Shown piece by piece: positions 34,806 through 47,500 of a stretch of DNA of 64,000 nt. The stretch is taken from the NCBI RefSeq assembly GCF_001649575.2, contig NC_051452.1, positions 10,522,882 to 10,586,881 on the forward strand, written 5' to 3'. The position numbers and the translations under genes are program-made. Numbering within the stretch: position 1 is the stretch's first letter; each line of letters begins with the position of its first letter. This DNA comes from Kryptolebias marmoratus (lineage: Eukaryota; Chordata; Actinopteri; Cyprinodontiformes; Rivulidae). The notes beneath the pieces are model-generated. The model had not been told where the DNA came from. It made no database searches and was given only the letters and a program-made list of their open reading frames with translations.

Positions 34806-35279
34806 GTGTGCCAACCTTTCACTTCGACTCTTCTTCATCATGGAAACTTTGACGCTTCGTTGTAAACCCAAGATGTCCGTTTTGATGGGAACATGGCCAC
34901 CTACATGTGGAGTTTAGACTAATTTAGCAATGAAGATCTGTGGATGAGCCCAAACATAATATTAAAACTAAAAACAATAGTTCACATATTTTGTGTGGAG
35001 CCACTACAAAATTTATAACCTAACATCTGGAAAAATGTGACAGAATTTGTTTAGAAAGATTTAACACGGTACCTTAAATATTTGCTGTCATCTTACATTT
35101 TTGAGTGTTTATTTTAAAACCAACAACACTATTTTTGTAGGATTTTTTTTTCCTCTTAATGAATTCTTTCTATAAAACTTAATAAATTAACGCATTCAGC
35201 CAGTTTTAGCTTGGATTAAAAGGTAAAAATAAACTAGAAAAATTACATTTTCTGCACAAATGAAGTGAACGCTGTGCTG

Positions 35280-35470
35280 AATAAAAGCGACAAAAGCTTG
35301 CTAAAAGCCAAAAGTGGCAAAAAGCTTCCTAAAAACTAAAAAGTAGCTAAAAGCTAGCTATAACTTGAATGTAAAATTTGCTAAGCTAAAAGCAGCATAA
35401 TAGTAGCTAAAAGTAGCAGAAATAGAAGTATTAATTTTGGCTAAAAGCTAAAACAATCAAAATAGCACAT
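35280..35470 (-). repeat. TTTTAGCTA-type repeat, reverse orientation
   Basis: Words such as gctaaaagctagc, aaagtagctaa and aaaagccaaa repeat here, the reverse complement of the intronic tracts in etv5. Confidence 0.6.
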
Positions 35471-36299
35471 ATATGCTAAAGCAGATTTCCAAGAGAACAA
35501 AGTTTTTGAAGGATTATAAGAGAACTTAATGGATTTCTATGTGGAGATTATTTTTAATTCAAGTTAAATATTTTGAAAAGCATAAAAGTTAGAAAAATCA
35601 AAAAGGTCAAAGCTGCCGTCTCCTGAATGAGCCGAAGGTTTTGAGGCATGAATGAAGGCCGACTATGTTGAGGTAGGCAGACTGCCCAAAGACGTGCAGA
35701 AAAATAAAAACAGGATAGTGTGAATGATGAATCAGCATTATGTGAGGCTTTTAAAAAGGCAAACATCCAGAATAATCACCTCTCATTATCGAGTATAGCA
35801 GTAATTTACCAGACAATGTAGAGCATTTAAACACAGAGTTTATTTATGTATTGATTTTAAATCCACAACCAAACTTAAATTGTAGCACCTGAACGTGACG
35901 TTATTTCATCACATTGCAGCTCGTTGCTCCTGAATGTCTGCTCGTCTGTAAGCGAGCTTGTTTACCCTCAAACATCAGCACAAAGCTCTTTGACCCACAG
36001 GCGGCTGACGGGAACACCAAGCAGTTTTATAAACCTCCGCCTGAAGTCACGAGACTCCGTCTTTTGTTGTTCTGATCGGCGGACATTGTCTGCTTCTGCC
36101 ACCGTGCCACGGGTCTTTATTCCATTCATGCAGACAAAAACCCTGATTCATCAGTGCCAGCAGCCTCAACTGGCACATTACTGACCCCAACAACGGCACG
36201 CAAACACCGCTCCACGATGACGGCGCATTCCGAAAGTTCAATTCCTGTAAGTGGGCGTTTACATCTTTTCACTCTGTGTCCCACACAGTAATTATTATC

Positions 36300-36480
36300 A
36301 CGAACTACTGGATGACTTTTAATGAAGTTCTCAGGAAGTAAAAATTAGCTGCACCTCTACTACTGATTAGCTTTAACCGGATTCAAGATGGCCGCCACAG
36401 GCAATCAACCTTACTGACCTCAAATTTGGCATGGTAGTAGCTGAGAGTCATCCCCAACACATACTCTGTTTAAAAATTTG
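36300..36480 (+). repeat. 306-bp family repeat fragment
   Basis: Landmarks tgatgaagttctcaggaag-like start, ttcaagatggccgccacagg and catggtagtagctgagagtc. Confidence 0.7.
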
Positions 36481-38420
36481 GCATCCAAGGCAGCAGGTGA
36501 GAAATGTTATATAAAAATGTAAAACATCACCCTCTGTGCTGATTAAAACTTTTATTTCCACTGAAGAACTACAAAAACACTGAACCAAAACAAAGATTGT
36601 ATTACAGAGTAAGGTGGGTATATCTTAAATACACGGGTTTTTTAAATTTAAATTTTCTACATAACATTAACAACTTCACTCTAAAAGGACACATAAATAA
36701 TAAAACACAATAAAAATGGGAATGCTGAAAGTACACAGATACTTTAAAGTGAATCAAAAATAGATTTTTCTTAGTTTTATCTAAGAAGTGTAATAAATTT
36801 GGTAATTAAAGCTTCACAGTTGAATGCTGTACCAACAGCAAACATGAAGCTTTAAATTCCCATCTGATTTAATTTATAAATTTAAGCCACTGGCGTGACC
36901 TAATTTATAAATTTTAAGTAGTTTGTTGAAGAATAAGAGGCTATTTGAACACCAGGAACAAAAAAAAAAAACCTCAGCTAAAGTTTAAACTTCAAGAAAA
37001 AAAAACAACCTCATTTACAAAAAACTTCTTAGTTGAACAATCAGTAAACTACTGTGACAAAGAAATAAAGCTTTATTCTGCAGAAATATTTGATGCTATC
37101 AGAGTGTTTGGGCTCAAAAACCAGAAACACAAATATATATATATAAATATAGATTTTTAGATTATTAAGACTATTTGTTCTTCAAGATGTGTGATTCAGC
37201 CACAAGTCAAATTCAGAACAAAAACAGTCTGAGCTGCTCCTAACTCAGGGTATTGAAGAATAAACTGCTGCCTAAAATATTTAACAGCACTAGTTTTAAT
37301 GCCTTACTAGATAGAAAATGATAAATTCTGAATTACGCAGCTTGGGGTGTGCTTACATAGATGAACTATGCAACAAAAACCTGCTGAATGTGCACTTCTG
37401 CGTACAATTAGCGGCCATTTTTATACAAATTATAAAAACGATCATGTTGCTGTTAAGAGTTCACCGTTTCAGCAACAAAAAACGCTAAATCAGACAGTCC
37501 TCTTAAATAGGCCGAAGGAACTGACTGAGAACCGATCGTAGTGGATTAAAGGATCTTGATGAAGTTGAGTAAAAAAGTCGAGACAAGACGCGGCCGCTTG
37601 ACGCTGACCGGAATCACTTCTAGCCTCAAACACGACAGCTACTCCGCCGTGTAAAACCAACATGGCTGCTTTTATAAGGCCCCATTTTTAAATAAAAAGC
37701 ATGTATCCACTGATCTGCCATGCCCTTCCCTGCAGCATCGTTCTTTATTCTGTAAGGTAAGGAGAGCTGGCATGGTGAGCGGGTTTCAAACTGATCGGAT
37801 GTCAACGAAGAGGTTTTTACCGGCTCTGAAAGCACAATAAAAGCCTTCCAAATTGATTCTGATGAAGACGGGAAGAGTTCTAATGAAGTTCAGGTCGATT
37901 CCTATCAAAGTTCAAGAGTTCCTGCATCAGCCTTTGTTTGAAATCGTTAGTTTTTTAAAAAAAAAAACAACCCTAAAATTTTGACTAGAACAATCAAACA
38001 AAGCTTGTGCCAAAGGAATCTCACCTACTTCTTTTTAAATTAAAAAAAAAAAAAAAGAAAACCTAACAGGGTCATGATGAGACACCGCTGCAGCAGAACA
38101 AATCATCTGATCTGAATTTAAACAAGTTCTGCTTCAATTATATGACATCTTGAATTGTGATATTTTAGGAATATTAGCTGTTCACACATTGTCGTTTGTA
38201 ACGACACAGGAAGTGTTCGGTCAGGAACACCGTTAATTAAAAGAACTTGTGTTTTTTAGAAGAAAATGTAGGAAACATGCCGGAAAGCAGCCGCCTTTCA
38301 AAGCGTCTTGTGTCGTGAGGCGCGACTGAAACGATTGTTCGGCTCACAGACAGGTGGAAGAAACCGATTGAAACGACCTGAGTGTTTGTGGGGAACGTGA
38401 GAACCTGTCGAAGGTTTAGC

Positions 38421-41400
38421 CTAGAGGAGGGGCTGGGAGGAGTGGAACATGAAGGCGTCCGGTGTCTCGGTCGATCCGGGCAGACGGTAGCAGTCCTTGG
38501 GGTGGAGGAAGCGCCGGTACTTTGCCTTCAGATGGACTCGGGAGGGAAGAAACATCCGATTCTGAAAAGAAACAAGACGTCAAGTAAAACAATGGAGTTA
38601 GCTGTTAAACGAAGAAAGTTTCCTGTTCTAAAAGTAAAATAAAAGCAGACTGATTGAACGAGAGGCTCACCGGCTCGACAACGCATTCAACAAGTTTTCT
38701 TCAGAGCGAATCTATCAGACAATCACACGTTCATCTAACAGTCATGTTGTCATTTCTTAAAGAGTCTGTACCTCTGGTGAGGAGTCCTCCATCACAGGCA
38801 CAGGAGCCGCCAGGAACGAGCCTCCATCGGTGGGCTGGTGAAGACACTCAGACTGCTGAGCGTAGATCACTGCACCGGAGGGCACCTGGACACCGAACAT
38901 TAGAAGCAGGTTAACAGCTGATAAAAAATCCTGCAAAAACGAGAACAAAATGTGGTCATTTCACCGACCTGGACGGTATTCCACTGATACTGGTTTGGGA
39001 CGCTCTGAGGAGAAAGAACGGAAGTTGAGATAAATGCTGCGCAGATAAACTGACAACACAACGAGGAAAAACCGGATCGGTGAAAACACTGAACTGACCT
39101 GGAAGTGGTGATAGGACGGCTGCTGCTGGTGGACGGGTTGATGGGACTGAGAGAGCATCAGCTGAGGCGTGGGCTATCAAAAACATTACAATATATAGAA
39201 TTGTTTCCTGCATAGTTAGTCACTCATCCACATCTGTGGCCCGATTCGATCAGGGTACTGAATTAGTTTAGTTTCTATCACTGCAGGCAGGTTGTTACTG
39301 GTTATATCCCAGGTTTTGTGTTGCACAGCGGGGAATGATTTAAAAGTCGTGTTAAATCTCAGTTTAAAAGGCATGTTAACATCAGTGCGTACTTACAGAC
39401 CACAGTTGGGGAGGGGGGTTCGTGTTTGCGCAGTGGAAGTAAGCCACTCCGTTGTGGTAGGTGTAGGGATAACCCGTGGACGTGGTCAGGTAGAAGGTCC
39501 CAAACGACATCTGATGAGGCAGGGCAGGTTCAAAGGTGGCCAAATGAGTGTTCTTAGCTGAAAAAAAAAACAAACAAACAAACATCCGACATCATTTCAC
39601 TGAGAATTTCAGCCTTTAATTCATTTTGAAATATTTCCCCATAGAAAGACATGGAGATCTTTAAAACTTATTCAAAGCCTTTGTTCTCTTTAAAATCTGC
39701 TTCAGCACACTGACTCTGTTTTTGTCTTTTTCTGCTACTTTTAGTATTTAGCTCCCTTTCTTAAGACTTTTAGCTTTTGGTCAGCCTTTTGCTACTTTTG
39801 ACTAAAGTTCTGTTTCTTTTAGCTAATGCTTTGCTTCTTTTAGCTAGTACTCTACTACTTTGGGCATGTAGCTAGCATTATGCTACTTTTAGGTTTTAGT
39901 TAGCCTTTTGCTACTTTTAGCTAGAGTTCTGCTTTTTTAGGTAATGTTTAGCAACTTTTGGCTTTTTTATATAGTGTTTTACAACTTTTGGTATCTAGCT
40001 CACATTTAGTTACTTTTAGCTAATTTTTACAGCTTATAGCATTAGATACTATTTTGTTACTTTTAGCTTTTAGCTAAAATTTTTGCTACATTGAGCCTTT
40101 TAATATTTTGAGCTAGAGTTTTGCGTCTTGTACATTTAACAAGTGAACTTCAGCAGTCGTTCAGCTTTCACTCTGCGTTTCCAGAGTAAAAATAATTTCT
40201 CTGGTTGGTTTCTGAACCTTTAAAGGACGTTTTATAAACTGTTAAACTTACTTTGTCCTGATGGTTGCCGCTTTTTAACGGCCTGGCCGACAAAGAGCCT
40301 CTTCTCTTTGAAACAAAACTCGTTAGCCTGTTAATAAAGCAGACAAACGATCAGATCGGTAGGGAAAAAAATTAATTTTTTTATCATTGAAGCTTTTCTG
40401 TATTCACAGCTCACATTGCTGAGGATCTTCAGGACATCTTCTTGAGTTTCGAACGTAACAAACCCGTATCTGTTTAAAACAGACAGAAGACTGTTACGAA
40501 TGTGTGACTCTACATCTGTGAAAGACAGGGATGTGAAAGAAAAACTCACCCTTTTGACATTCCGAAACGATTCATGACAACCTTCACTTCCTTCACTGCA
40601 CCGTACTGTGAGAAGATGTGTCGCAGGTCGCTCTCATTAACCTTAAAAACACAAAAACAGACTTCTGATTATGACCCCGGGGAACAAATAACGGTCTTAC
40701 GCTCTGACTAGCTTTGTGCTCTTCGTCCTTCTGTGTTAAACAAACCTTGTAGTCGATCCCCCCGACGAAAATCCGGTTGGGGATGACAGTGCCAGGCGTG
40801 TGAGCGGTCAGGAGGTTGGTGGAGTTTTCCAGAGGCGACACGTCGGGGGCAGAGGAGATGCTGTTGTCGTATGATGAATGCGAAGACGAGAGCTTTAAGT
40901 TAAAGAAAAGAGAAAAGAGTTGAAGTCATTAGTCACTGAGGGGAATCTTGATTATGTTTGGGCATTGAGTCTCGAGAATCACCTGGAACCGGGACTAACA
41001 TCCCGATTTTCCATGAATCGTTCACATTTTTAAATTTCAATTTCTAGTTTCGATACCTGGAAGAGGAAGCCGCAGAAGAACATCGAGGAAGCAACCATGG
41101 ACGGTGTGGTGTCCTAGTCACATGACCGATTTAAAATCATTTTAGTGGGAAAGATGCGCCCTCTCTAAGACTCTGTTTCAATTTGTGTCAAAAATCCAGA
41201 CTTCAAGCTTTACACCAGTTTTTAAAATTGTGTTGATGGGCCAAGTAAAACCTGAGTTATGATTAATAATTCACGACACATTTCTTTCTGAAAATCATGG
41301 TCGTAGCTGAAGCATGTTAAAGCGAGAGCGTCTTTACGTGAAAAAAGGCGTCGGTGTAACAAACCAAAAGGTGCTGCCTCTTAAAAGAATCGAGAATCGT

Positions 41401-42185
41401 TAGGAACCAGAATCGAAATTAGGAATCAAAATTGTTCGGATTCAAACAATGCCCAACCCTGATCTTGATCGGGACTTGGTCACACCAGATCAAAAGCAAA
41501 AAAGCACAAATACACACTCTTTGTCTGGGAAGAAAACAAAGAGAGGGGTTAAATGTTTAATCATTGATTTTTTTAAGCACTGTCAAACAATAAACACAAA
41601 ATATTTGAGGTTTTTTTTTTTAAGCAAGACAATGTTGCTGCACCTGCAGCCATCAAACAGATGTTATGATCAACAACAGGGATCATGGACAAAGTTAACT
41701 CAATTTTTTTAAGGATGAAACTGTTATCTACAGCTAGTTTTAAAACAAAACTGTACTATAACGTCAAATTAACCTTATTTTAGTTTCTTGTTTCAACCGG
41801 TTTGCATCTAGAATTTACCAAGAATTACAATTTTGTTGCTCCGCAGAAAACCAGCTCTATTTTGGACCAAAAAGTGCCACAAAAACAGTAATTTCCCATT
41901 AAAAAAGATAACTTTTATGTTAGCATTAGCGCCTTTAAACCAGCAGCATGTACAATCACTTTCACGACCAGTTGAGGTAAACAAATTCACCATACATGTT
42001 TAAAGAAATGCTGATTTTATGTATTATAATCGAATTTAATGGATATAACGTCATAATTGCAAAACTACAACACAGATAAAAGTGCGGAACCGACAGTTTA
42101 ACGGACGTTATTAGCATTGTTAGCTAGCTAAAACGCTAGCAACACAACTCAGGGCGGCCAAACTCACCGGGGTTTGTTCTTCCAT
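38421..42185 (-). CDS. boll: Boule-like RNA-binding protein (DAZ family)
   Basis: Germ-cell translational regulator of the DAZ family, cytoplasmic, needed for meiosis in animals. Ten coding exons with GT-AG sites: 42168-42185, 40746-40892, 40550-40641, 40415-40469, 40252-40327, 39397-39557, 39099-39173, 38969-39004, 38772-38885, 38421-38561; 915 nt, 304 aa (human BOLL is about 283). RRM with RNP2 IFVGGI at residues 47-52 and RNP1 KGYGFVTF at 85-92. The single DAZ repeat contains LTTSTGYPYTYHNGVAYFH at about 154-172, the BOLL signature that separates it from DAZL. A Gln/Pro-rich tail follows. The last exon (NRMFLPSRVHLKAKYRRF and on) has no counterpart I recall in mammalian BOLL; its frame is fixed by phase. 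The RRM second half is divergent (VGQAVKKRQ). Confidence 0.92.
39730..40130 (+). repeat. TTTTAGCTA-type repeat in boll intron
   Basis: Same word set as in the etv5 introns (gctacttttagctag, cttttagttagcc), filling most of the intron between exons 39397-39557 and 40252-40327. Confidence 0.75.
40953..41461. mobile_element. Non-autonomous hAT-type transposon (MITE) in boll intron 1
   Basis: The 509-bp element is flanked by perfect 8-bp direct repeats ATCTTGAT (40945-40952 and 41462-41469), the target duplication size of hAT. Its ends are imperfect inverted repeats: TATGTTTGGGCATTG at the left and, reading inward from the right, CAGGGTTGGGCATTG (12 of 15 match). Inside are repeated gaatcg-type words near the right end and no transposase frame. 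Class assignment from duplication size and the CAGGG terminus is firm; family name is unknown. Confidence 0.85.
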
Positions 42186-42400
42186 CTTCACAGCCGCGTT
42201 AACCTGGCTAGTTTCTGCCTCTAGACGAGTTCCGAGGATTAAAATCCGAGATTAAACGCGGGCTGTCCGCGGTCCAGGAGCTCAGCTTCAACGCCTCAGC
42301 GCGTCGCCTCCAACGGTTTGACCTCCGGCCGCAGGGATGACCTCATCCGTCCGTTAGCGGAAGAAACGGAGAAGGCTTTAAAAATGGCCGAAAAAGCTAA
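42110..42400 (-). promoter_or_regulatory. boll: boll promoter, CpG-rich
   Basis: Around and upstream of the ATG at 42185 the sequence is rich in CG (ccgcggtccagg, gcgtcgcctcc, ccgtccgttagcgg) and has no TATA box, unlike the crystallin promoters. Confidence 0.5.
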
Positions 42401-42543
42401 TTTATCAGTTGGAGTGACTTTGAAATAATATTTTATTTATTTTCACTTAAATTACAATGCTCAAAAAAAAAAATACTTGAAGTTATGTATTCATTTTATT
42501 TTATTTTGTATTTTAGTTAATTTGGCTGCAGAAATCCACCGCG

Positions 42544-42560
42544 CCTCCAGGGGGCGCCAT
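42544..42560 (+). promoter_or_regulatory. CTCF-like motif upstream of boll
   Basis: cctccagggggcgccat fits the CTCF core CCAGGGGGCGC. It has the same orientation as the site at 18196 on the other side of the crystallin cluster. Binding is unproven. Confidence 0.35.
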
Positions 42561-42764
42561 AGCCGAGTCTGTCCAGTCAGGAGCTGTGAAACAAACTGAA
42601 TTTTGTTTATTTTAACATAAACTTTATACAATTTAAGATCATTCCTGCCGAAACTGGCGTGATATGATATTATAGCATCAAACTTAGGGATGGATTGGTT
42701 TTTAAGGATAACCTGAAGTTTTTAGTGACACCAAAACCCTATAAGAAATAATGGAATTGTGCCA

Positions 42765-43620
42765 ATTTTGTTCAAACCTTAAAAAATAACTTTGTGCACA
42801 ATCTCACGCAGTATCGCAAGAGGTCACGCTCAGCGTGTGCGTTGTGAATAACTCTCAACTACTACCACATCAAACTTTAGCTTAATATATACAAAATTGG
42901 CTGTTATAGCAATTTTTGTGTTGGCTAATACCAATTAGCTGTGGTGGTATTCTTGAATTGGATAGGCTCCAAAAGTTAATTAGTTATAGATGTTCATCAA
43001 TTGATTACTTCCTGAGAGTTTCATCAAAATCGGTCCAGTGTTTCATGAAATATTTTGCTAACAGACAAACAAGATTAACTGCAAAAGTTAATGCCAAAGT
43101 TTAAGCAAAGATTTTGGGCAAAAAGTTCCACTCGGAGTATGTGTTGTGCTTGATAGTCAGCAACTACCACACCAGATTTTAGTACATTATCTGTAAGATT
43201 GACTGTATTATAGCCATTTGTGTTTTATAAGGTCAGTTGGCTGTGAAGGCTATCTTGGATTGTGTTGGCTCCAAAAGCTAATCAGTTATAGATGTACACC
43301 TAATAATTATTACAGGAAAGTTTTGTTAAAATCCATCCAGTAGGTCATGAGATATTTTGCTAACAGACAAGACAGAGCTAACAGCAGAGATCTTGCACAG
43401 TCAGAACATGTGTTTGGGATCACTCTCAGCTACTACCACGTTAAATTTGAGCTCCACCTGTGAGATTGACTGCTTTTTACTGCATTTTTGTGTTTTCTTG
43501 AGCCATCTTGAAAAAGTTAATCGGTTGTAAATGCATGTCCAGTGATTACATTCTCAAGTTTAAGTTCATTAGGAGTTGGTCCAGTGGTTCATGAGATATT
43601 TTGCTAACACCCACACACCC
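42765..43620 (-). repeat. 306-bp family tandem array, three units
   Basis: Reverse-orientation units end in catgaaatattttgctaaca near 43043, catgagatattttgctaaca near 43350 and the same near 43590. The first spacing is about 306 bp, the second is shortened. A short CA-rich run follows at 43608-43648. Confidence 0.85.
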
Positions 43621-46320
43621 ACACACACACTCGCACACAAACACACGGGAAAAAACACTTAAGCAAAGAAAAATGTGGGGAAAATGGGAAAAAAAATAAA
43701 TTCTTCCTGTTGTTGCAGTGCTTAGTTCTGTCCACATGAGGGCGACATTTAGCAGCAAGTAAACCAGCACCGTGTTTCTTTGCGTCCTGATGGAACAAAC
43801 TGATCTTAAATCCTGTCAGATATGTTTCAAGCTGCTCTTGATTAAATCACCCAGTTGAAATAACGATGGATATAAGGTGTTTGTGGAAAAATAAACGGGT
43901 TGGTCGAAACGGCTGTAATTTGCCTCTGATTGGCAACCAAGAAACACTGTCATTTCCATCTCACGCCCCCACCTTTCCCTTCTCCTCCTCCCTCAGACCA
44001 CAACAAAGTGACTCCACAAAGCCAACCGGGAGCCTCCAGGTGAAAGAAAAGGCAGCTGATTTCAGAGCAGTATTATTAGAAACAAATGAACACCCGATTC
44101 CTACAAGTTTTTCTTTTTATTTTAACAGGAAAAAAAACTGTGACGCTTCGAAATCTTTTTTAGCCTGCCTTCCCACCATTACCGGCCTCGTCTGAGTAAT
44201 GTGGGGCCACACCATTACTTGTCACTCATCTGCAGCTTTTCCTAATTACCGGGTGAACGTGCCAACGAGCTCTGACTGCGCGAGACGAGAAGGGCACATT
44301 TGATAATTACAGCCATTTACGAGCTAAACATCCTTTTGTATTCCTTAAAGACCATTAGGACCCGAGTGCTATCGGGGGCAGATCGCCTGGGTGTTTTGAG
44401 TTTTATGACAAGCGCATATACAATCAGAGCAGAGCCTCAAAGGGTAAATTACAGTAAAGGAAGAGGCAGAGGTCAAATATCAAATCAGATGTGCGTGTCC
44501 CTCTGAGAAAATGTCCGTTTTACCTCAGTCGGTCAGTCAGTCAGACAGTCATGGAGACAGAGGTTGATGAAAAATGAACCATAACAGAAGGGTTCGACTC
44601 CGGCTCTGTAATTACTCTACAAATCTCTGATTTCCCCTCCTTCATCTACAGACTATTTATAGCTGCCGCATTCCTCTCGGAGAATGAAATGATCTCTTTG
44701 AGACAGTACAATGCCAGAAATAACAGGTTTGGACAAACATTTGCTGAGGCGTGGTGGGCTTGGCTGACCATCGCCGAGTTCCACTGTGGTTTCAGTCTAC
44801 TGTTTTTTCCCCCCTCATCCATTTATTCATCTGTTATTCTAAACGGCGGCGGGGTTTCGCTGGGGGGAGGCGGCGGTGGTGAGCAATGTTATGGTTCAAC
44901 AAAGGAGCCCGGCTTTCACAGCAGGGCGTCTTACGCTCTTTGGGGGGTGGGGGGCTGAATTCAGACGACACACACCTTCAGGCCTGCAGACACTTAGGTG
45001 ATTACAGAGGCCTGACCTGCCTCTTCAACCTTCGTTTTGTTTACGTTATAATCACACAACCCCACTGGGAAATATGATCAGACACGTGGCTTTGAGAGTG
45101 AATATGTGCAATCACTCCTGTGTGTGTGTGTGTATTCACATGCTCTGTGTTTAGACTATCAGGGAAGGAAGGATTTACTCACAACTGTGTTCCTTGTCTA
45201 ATTTTGTGTATCGGGACAAAACAAAGACCATACGATACCTGCTAAACATCCAGCCTCCTCCTCCAAACAAGCGGTGCTCCCTTTAACTTCAAACCAACGT
45301 GCCAATTTCTTGTTTTTTAAAAAAATTACAAGCTTTATGTTCTCCATGCCCATCAGCTGCATTAGATGACAAAAAAACTAATTCTGGCATTTCCTTTAAG
45401 TTGGCTTTTTGATGGCCGTTAAAACTACACAAACTATAACACCTTATCTTGTCACGTTGTAATACAGTTACACTCTTACAAACGCTCAGTTTTATCGACA
45501 ACATCAGGTGCGAATCGGACAAACGCGATGAACGAAAGGCCAAGAAAAAACTGATCTGATCGGCCTTTGTTACAACTGACGCGTTCATTTGTCAGCAGTT
45601 CAAAAATATTTGCCACTAATACCTTCATTGAGGAGTAATTTGGGGATTTACTTGTGCACGTCTTGTGCTTTAAAGCCGAAAGCCTCTTCCTGATATTAAA
45701 ACCTGTTTGTCCCAACCTCCGTTGGTCCTTAAGTCTTTTAAAAACACACGTCGGCTCGCATGAGAACAAATATATTGTCCCTTTTTTTGGCTTTCTCCAG
45801 CGGTTGTTTGCTCTTTTGTGAAAAACGCTTCACCACAATGGTGTTGCATTCCACAGCAACACCCGATGATTTCTCTAAATGTAGACATATTATTTAGGGT
45901 TTTATATGCCGGGGCCCTGGCTGTAGTTAGTGGGTGTGCACACACTGACCTATAATAAAGTAAACATAGTCAACGGAGCTCTGGACAGTGAATGAGAAGC
46001 AACGCCAAGTCTTCCTCCTGTGGATTTTTTCCTAATGCCTTTATTGGATTGAGAAGGTAGAAATTTTTTTTAAAAAACTGACAGTTCTGGTGACTTCGGC
46101 GCAAACAGAAAACCAGCAAAGGGTCGACCTCTTCTGATTGGAGGGTTTAAGGATGGCGTCAGCGGTTTGTTTCGTCACAACTAAACGCAGTTCGGTGTTC
46201 GAGATCCTTGCTGATTTCCAGCGCCTTTTGTCCCTTTATTTTCTCCGCCTGTCAGATCCGTTTAACCAAACTTCACGAGAAGAAAAGGTTCCGACCCATG
46301 AGGTTTGGACCGGTCAGCGT
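43620..46320. other. Gene-poor sequence, possible regulatory blocks
   Basis: No gene seen. 44190-44480 is repeat-free and balanced in composition, with homeodomain-type TAATTACC words. 44840-44955 is G-rich, including a run with several GGG tracts. Both strands carry only short unrelated frames. Confidence 0.4.
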
Positions 46321-46324
46321 CCTC

Positions 46325-46515
46325 CGTGGGCTGACTGGGCCCAGCCTTACAGGAAGCAGAGCCGCCGCTCCTCCTCGTTGAAAGGATCCAACTGAGGTGG
46401 CTGGAAGGAGAACCTGGACCAGACCAGAACCCGCTGGACCCTCCTGGACCTACTGCTGTCGTGACTCGACCACAGATAAACAAATGAATGGATGAACAGA
46501 TGAACAGATGATTTG
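46325..46515 (+). repeat. Decayed LINE 3' end
   Basis: gaagcagagccgccgctcct followed by ccaactgaggtggctggaag and gactcgaccacagataaaca match the 3' region of an abundant fish LINE group, whose end reads ccgctgctcctcc ... gtcagttgaggtggct. It ends in a run of gatgaaca units. Confidence 0.55.
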
Positions 46516-46599
46516 GACACTACTTAGTTTAAAACTGTAGCCTAAAGTTCATTTTTACCACGTGTACTAGAAATTATCAGCAGTTTATCACTATTTGAT

Positions 46600-47500
46600 C
46601 AAGCGGGGATGTTCCTCTATTTTACCTGTCAGAAGCTTTAATTATTGCAAAATAATTGATTAACTTGCAAAGCCAACCCCGTTCAAGATGGCTGCCACAG
46701 CTGATCAACCCTAGAATACATATAAATAGCTATAACTCAGCCACTTTGACAGATACTGAGCTAAAAGTTGGTGTGGTAGTAGCTAAGGGTCAGTTCCAAC
46801 ATATAGTCAGAGCATGAACTGATGCGCAAGATCAGTTTTTAAAAACTTTGCTATTAGCTATTGGAGTCGACTGTGTCTGTCTGTTAGCGAAATATCTCAT
46901 GAACCACCGGCTGGATTTGAATGGAATTTTCAGGAATTAATCATGCTGTGTGCATCTACAGCTGAATAAGATTTGGAGTCAATCCCATTCAAGATGGCCG
47001 CCACAGCCAAATGACCTTAGGAAATATAAAATCGTCTGTAAGTCAGCCAGTTTTAGAAATATTAAGCTAAAATTTGGAGTCGTTGTGACAGAGCATTATC
47101 CCCAACAGGTACCTTAAGGACCATACAGTGCATAAGTTTTTTGTGTTAAAACGCTGACATGAACTGTTGGTGTCAATCCTGTTTGTCTGTTAGCAAAATA
47201 TCTCACAAACCAGTGGATGGATTCTAATGAAACTCTCAGAAAGTAATCACTGGATGTACATCTACGACTGATTAACCTTTGGTCTCACCCCGATTTAAGA
47301 AGGCCGCCACAGCTCATCAGACTTAGAAAACACAAAGATGGGTATAAGTCTGTCAATTTTACAGATATTGAGCTAAGATTTGGTGTGGCAGTAGCTGAGA
47401 GTTGTTCACAACACATACTCTGAGCGCTAACACATCCCATGAAATCTCACAGTATCACGTGAGATTACGGTTAAATGTCATTTACAAGGCTTGATTAAAA
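46600..47500 (+). repeat. 306-bp family tandem array, three units
   Basis: ctgttagcgaaatatctcat at about 46884 and ctgttagcaaaatatctcac at about 47190 are 306 bp apart; a 5'-truncated unit precedes them. Each has the segment caagatggc(c/t)gccacagc or its decayed form. Confidence 0.85.

Larger units (their letters stand above)
34100..38420. other. Intergenic sequence between crystallin F and boll
   Basis: AT-rich, with a decayed repeat at 34665-34805, a TAGCTAAAA tract at 35280-35470 and a 306-bp family fragment at 36300-36480. The block 35940-36240 is richer in GC and free of obvious repeats. The part below 38421 should contain the boll 3' UTR; an AATAAA on the minus strand lies near 37743. 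Confidence 0.4.

Noticed and set aside
35924..36184. 86-codon plus-strand frame in a GC-richer block
   Set aside because: No splice sites, family motifs or start context; composition alone is not enough.
41057..41098. Alternative first exon of boll (14 codons, in phase, with a GT donor)
   Set aside because: It lies entirely inside the hAT MITE at 40953-41461 and has no conserved counterpart that I know; kept only as a remark in that finding.
46138..46395. Plus-strand 85-codon frame
   Set aside because: Its second half runs into a LINE 3' remnant and its first half has no recognisable features.
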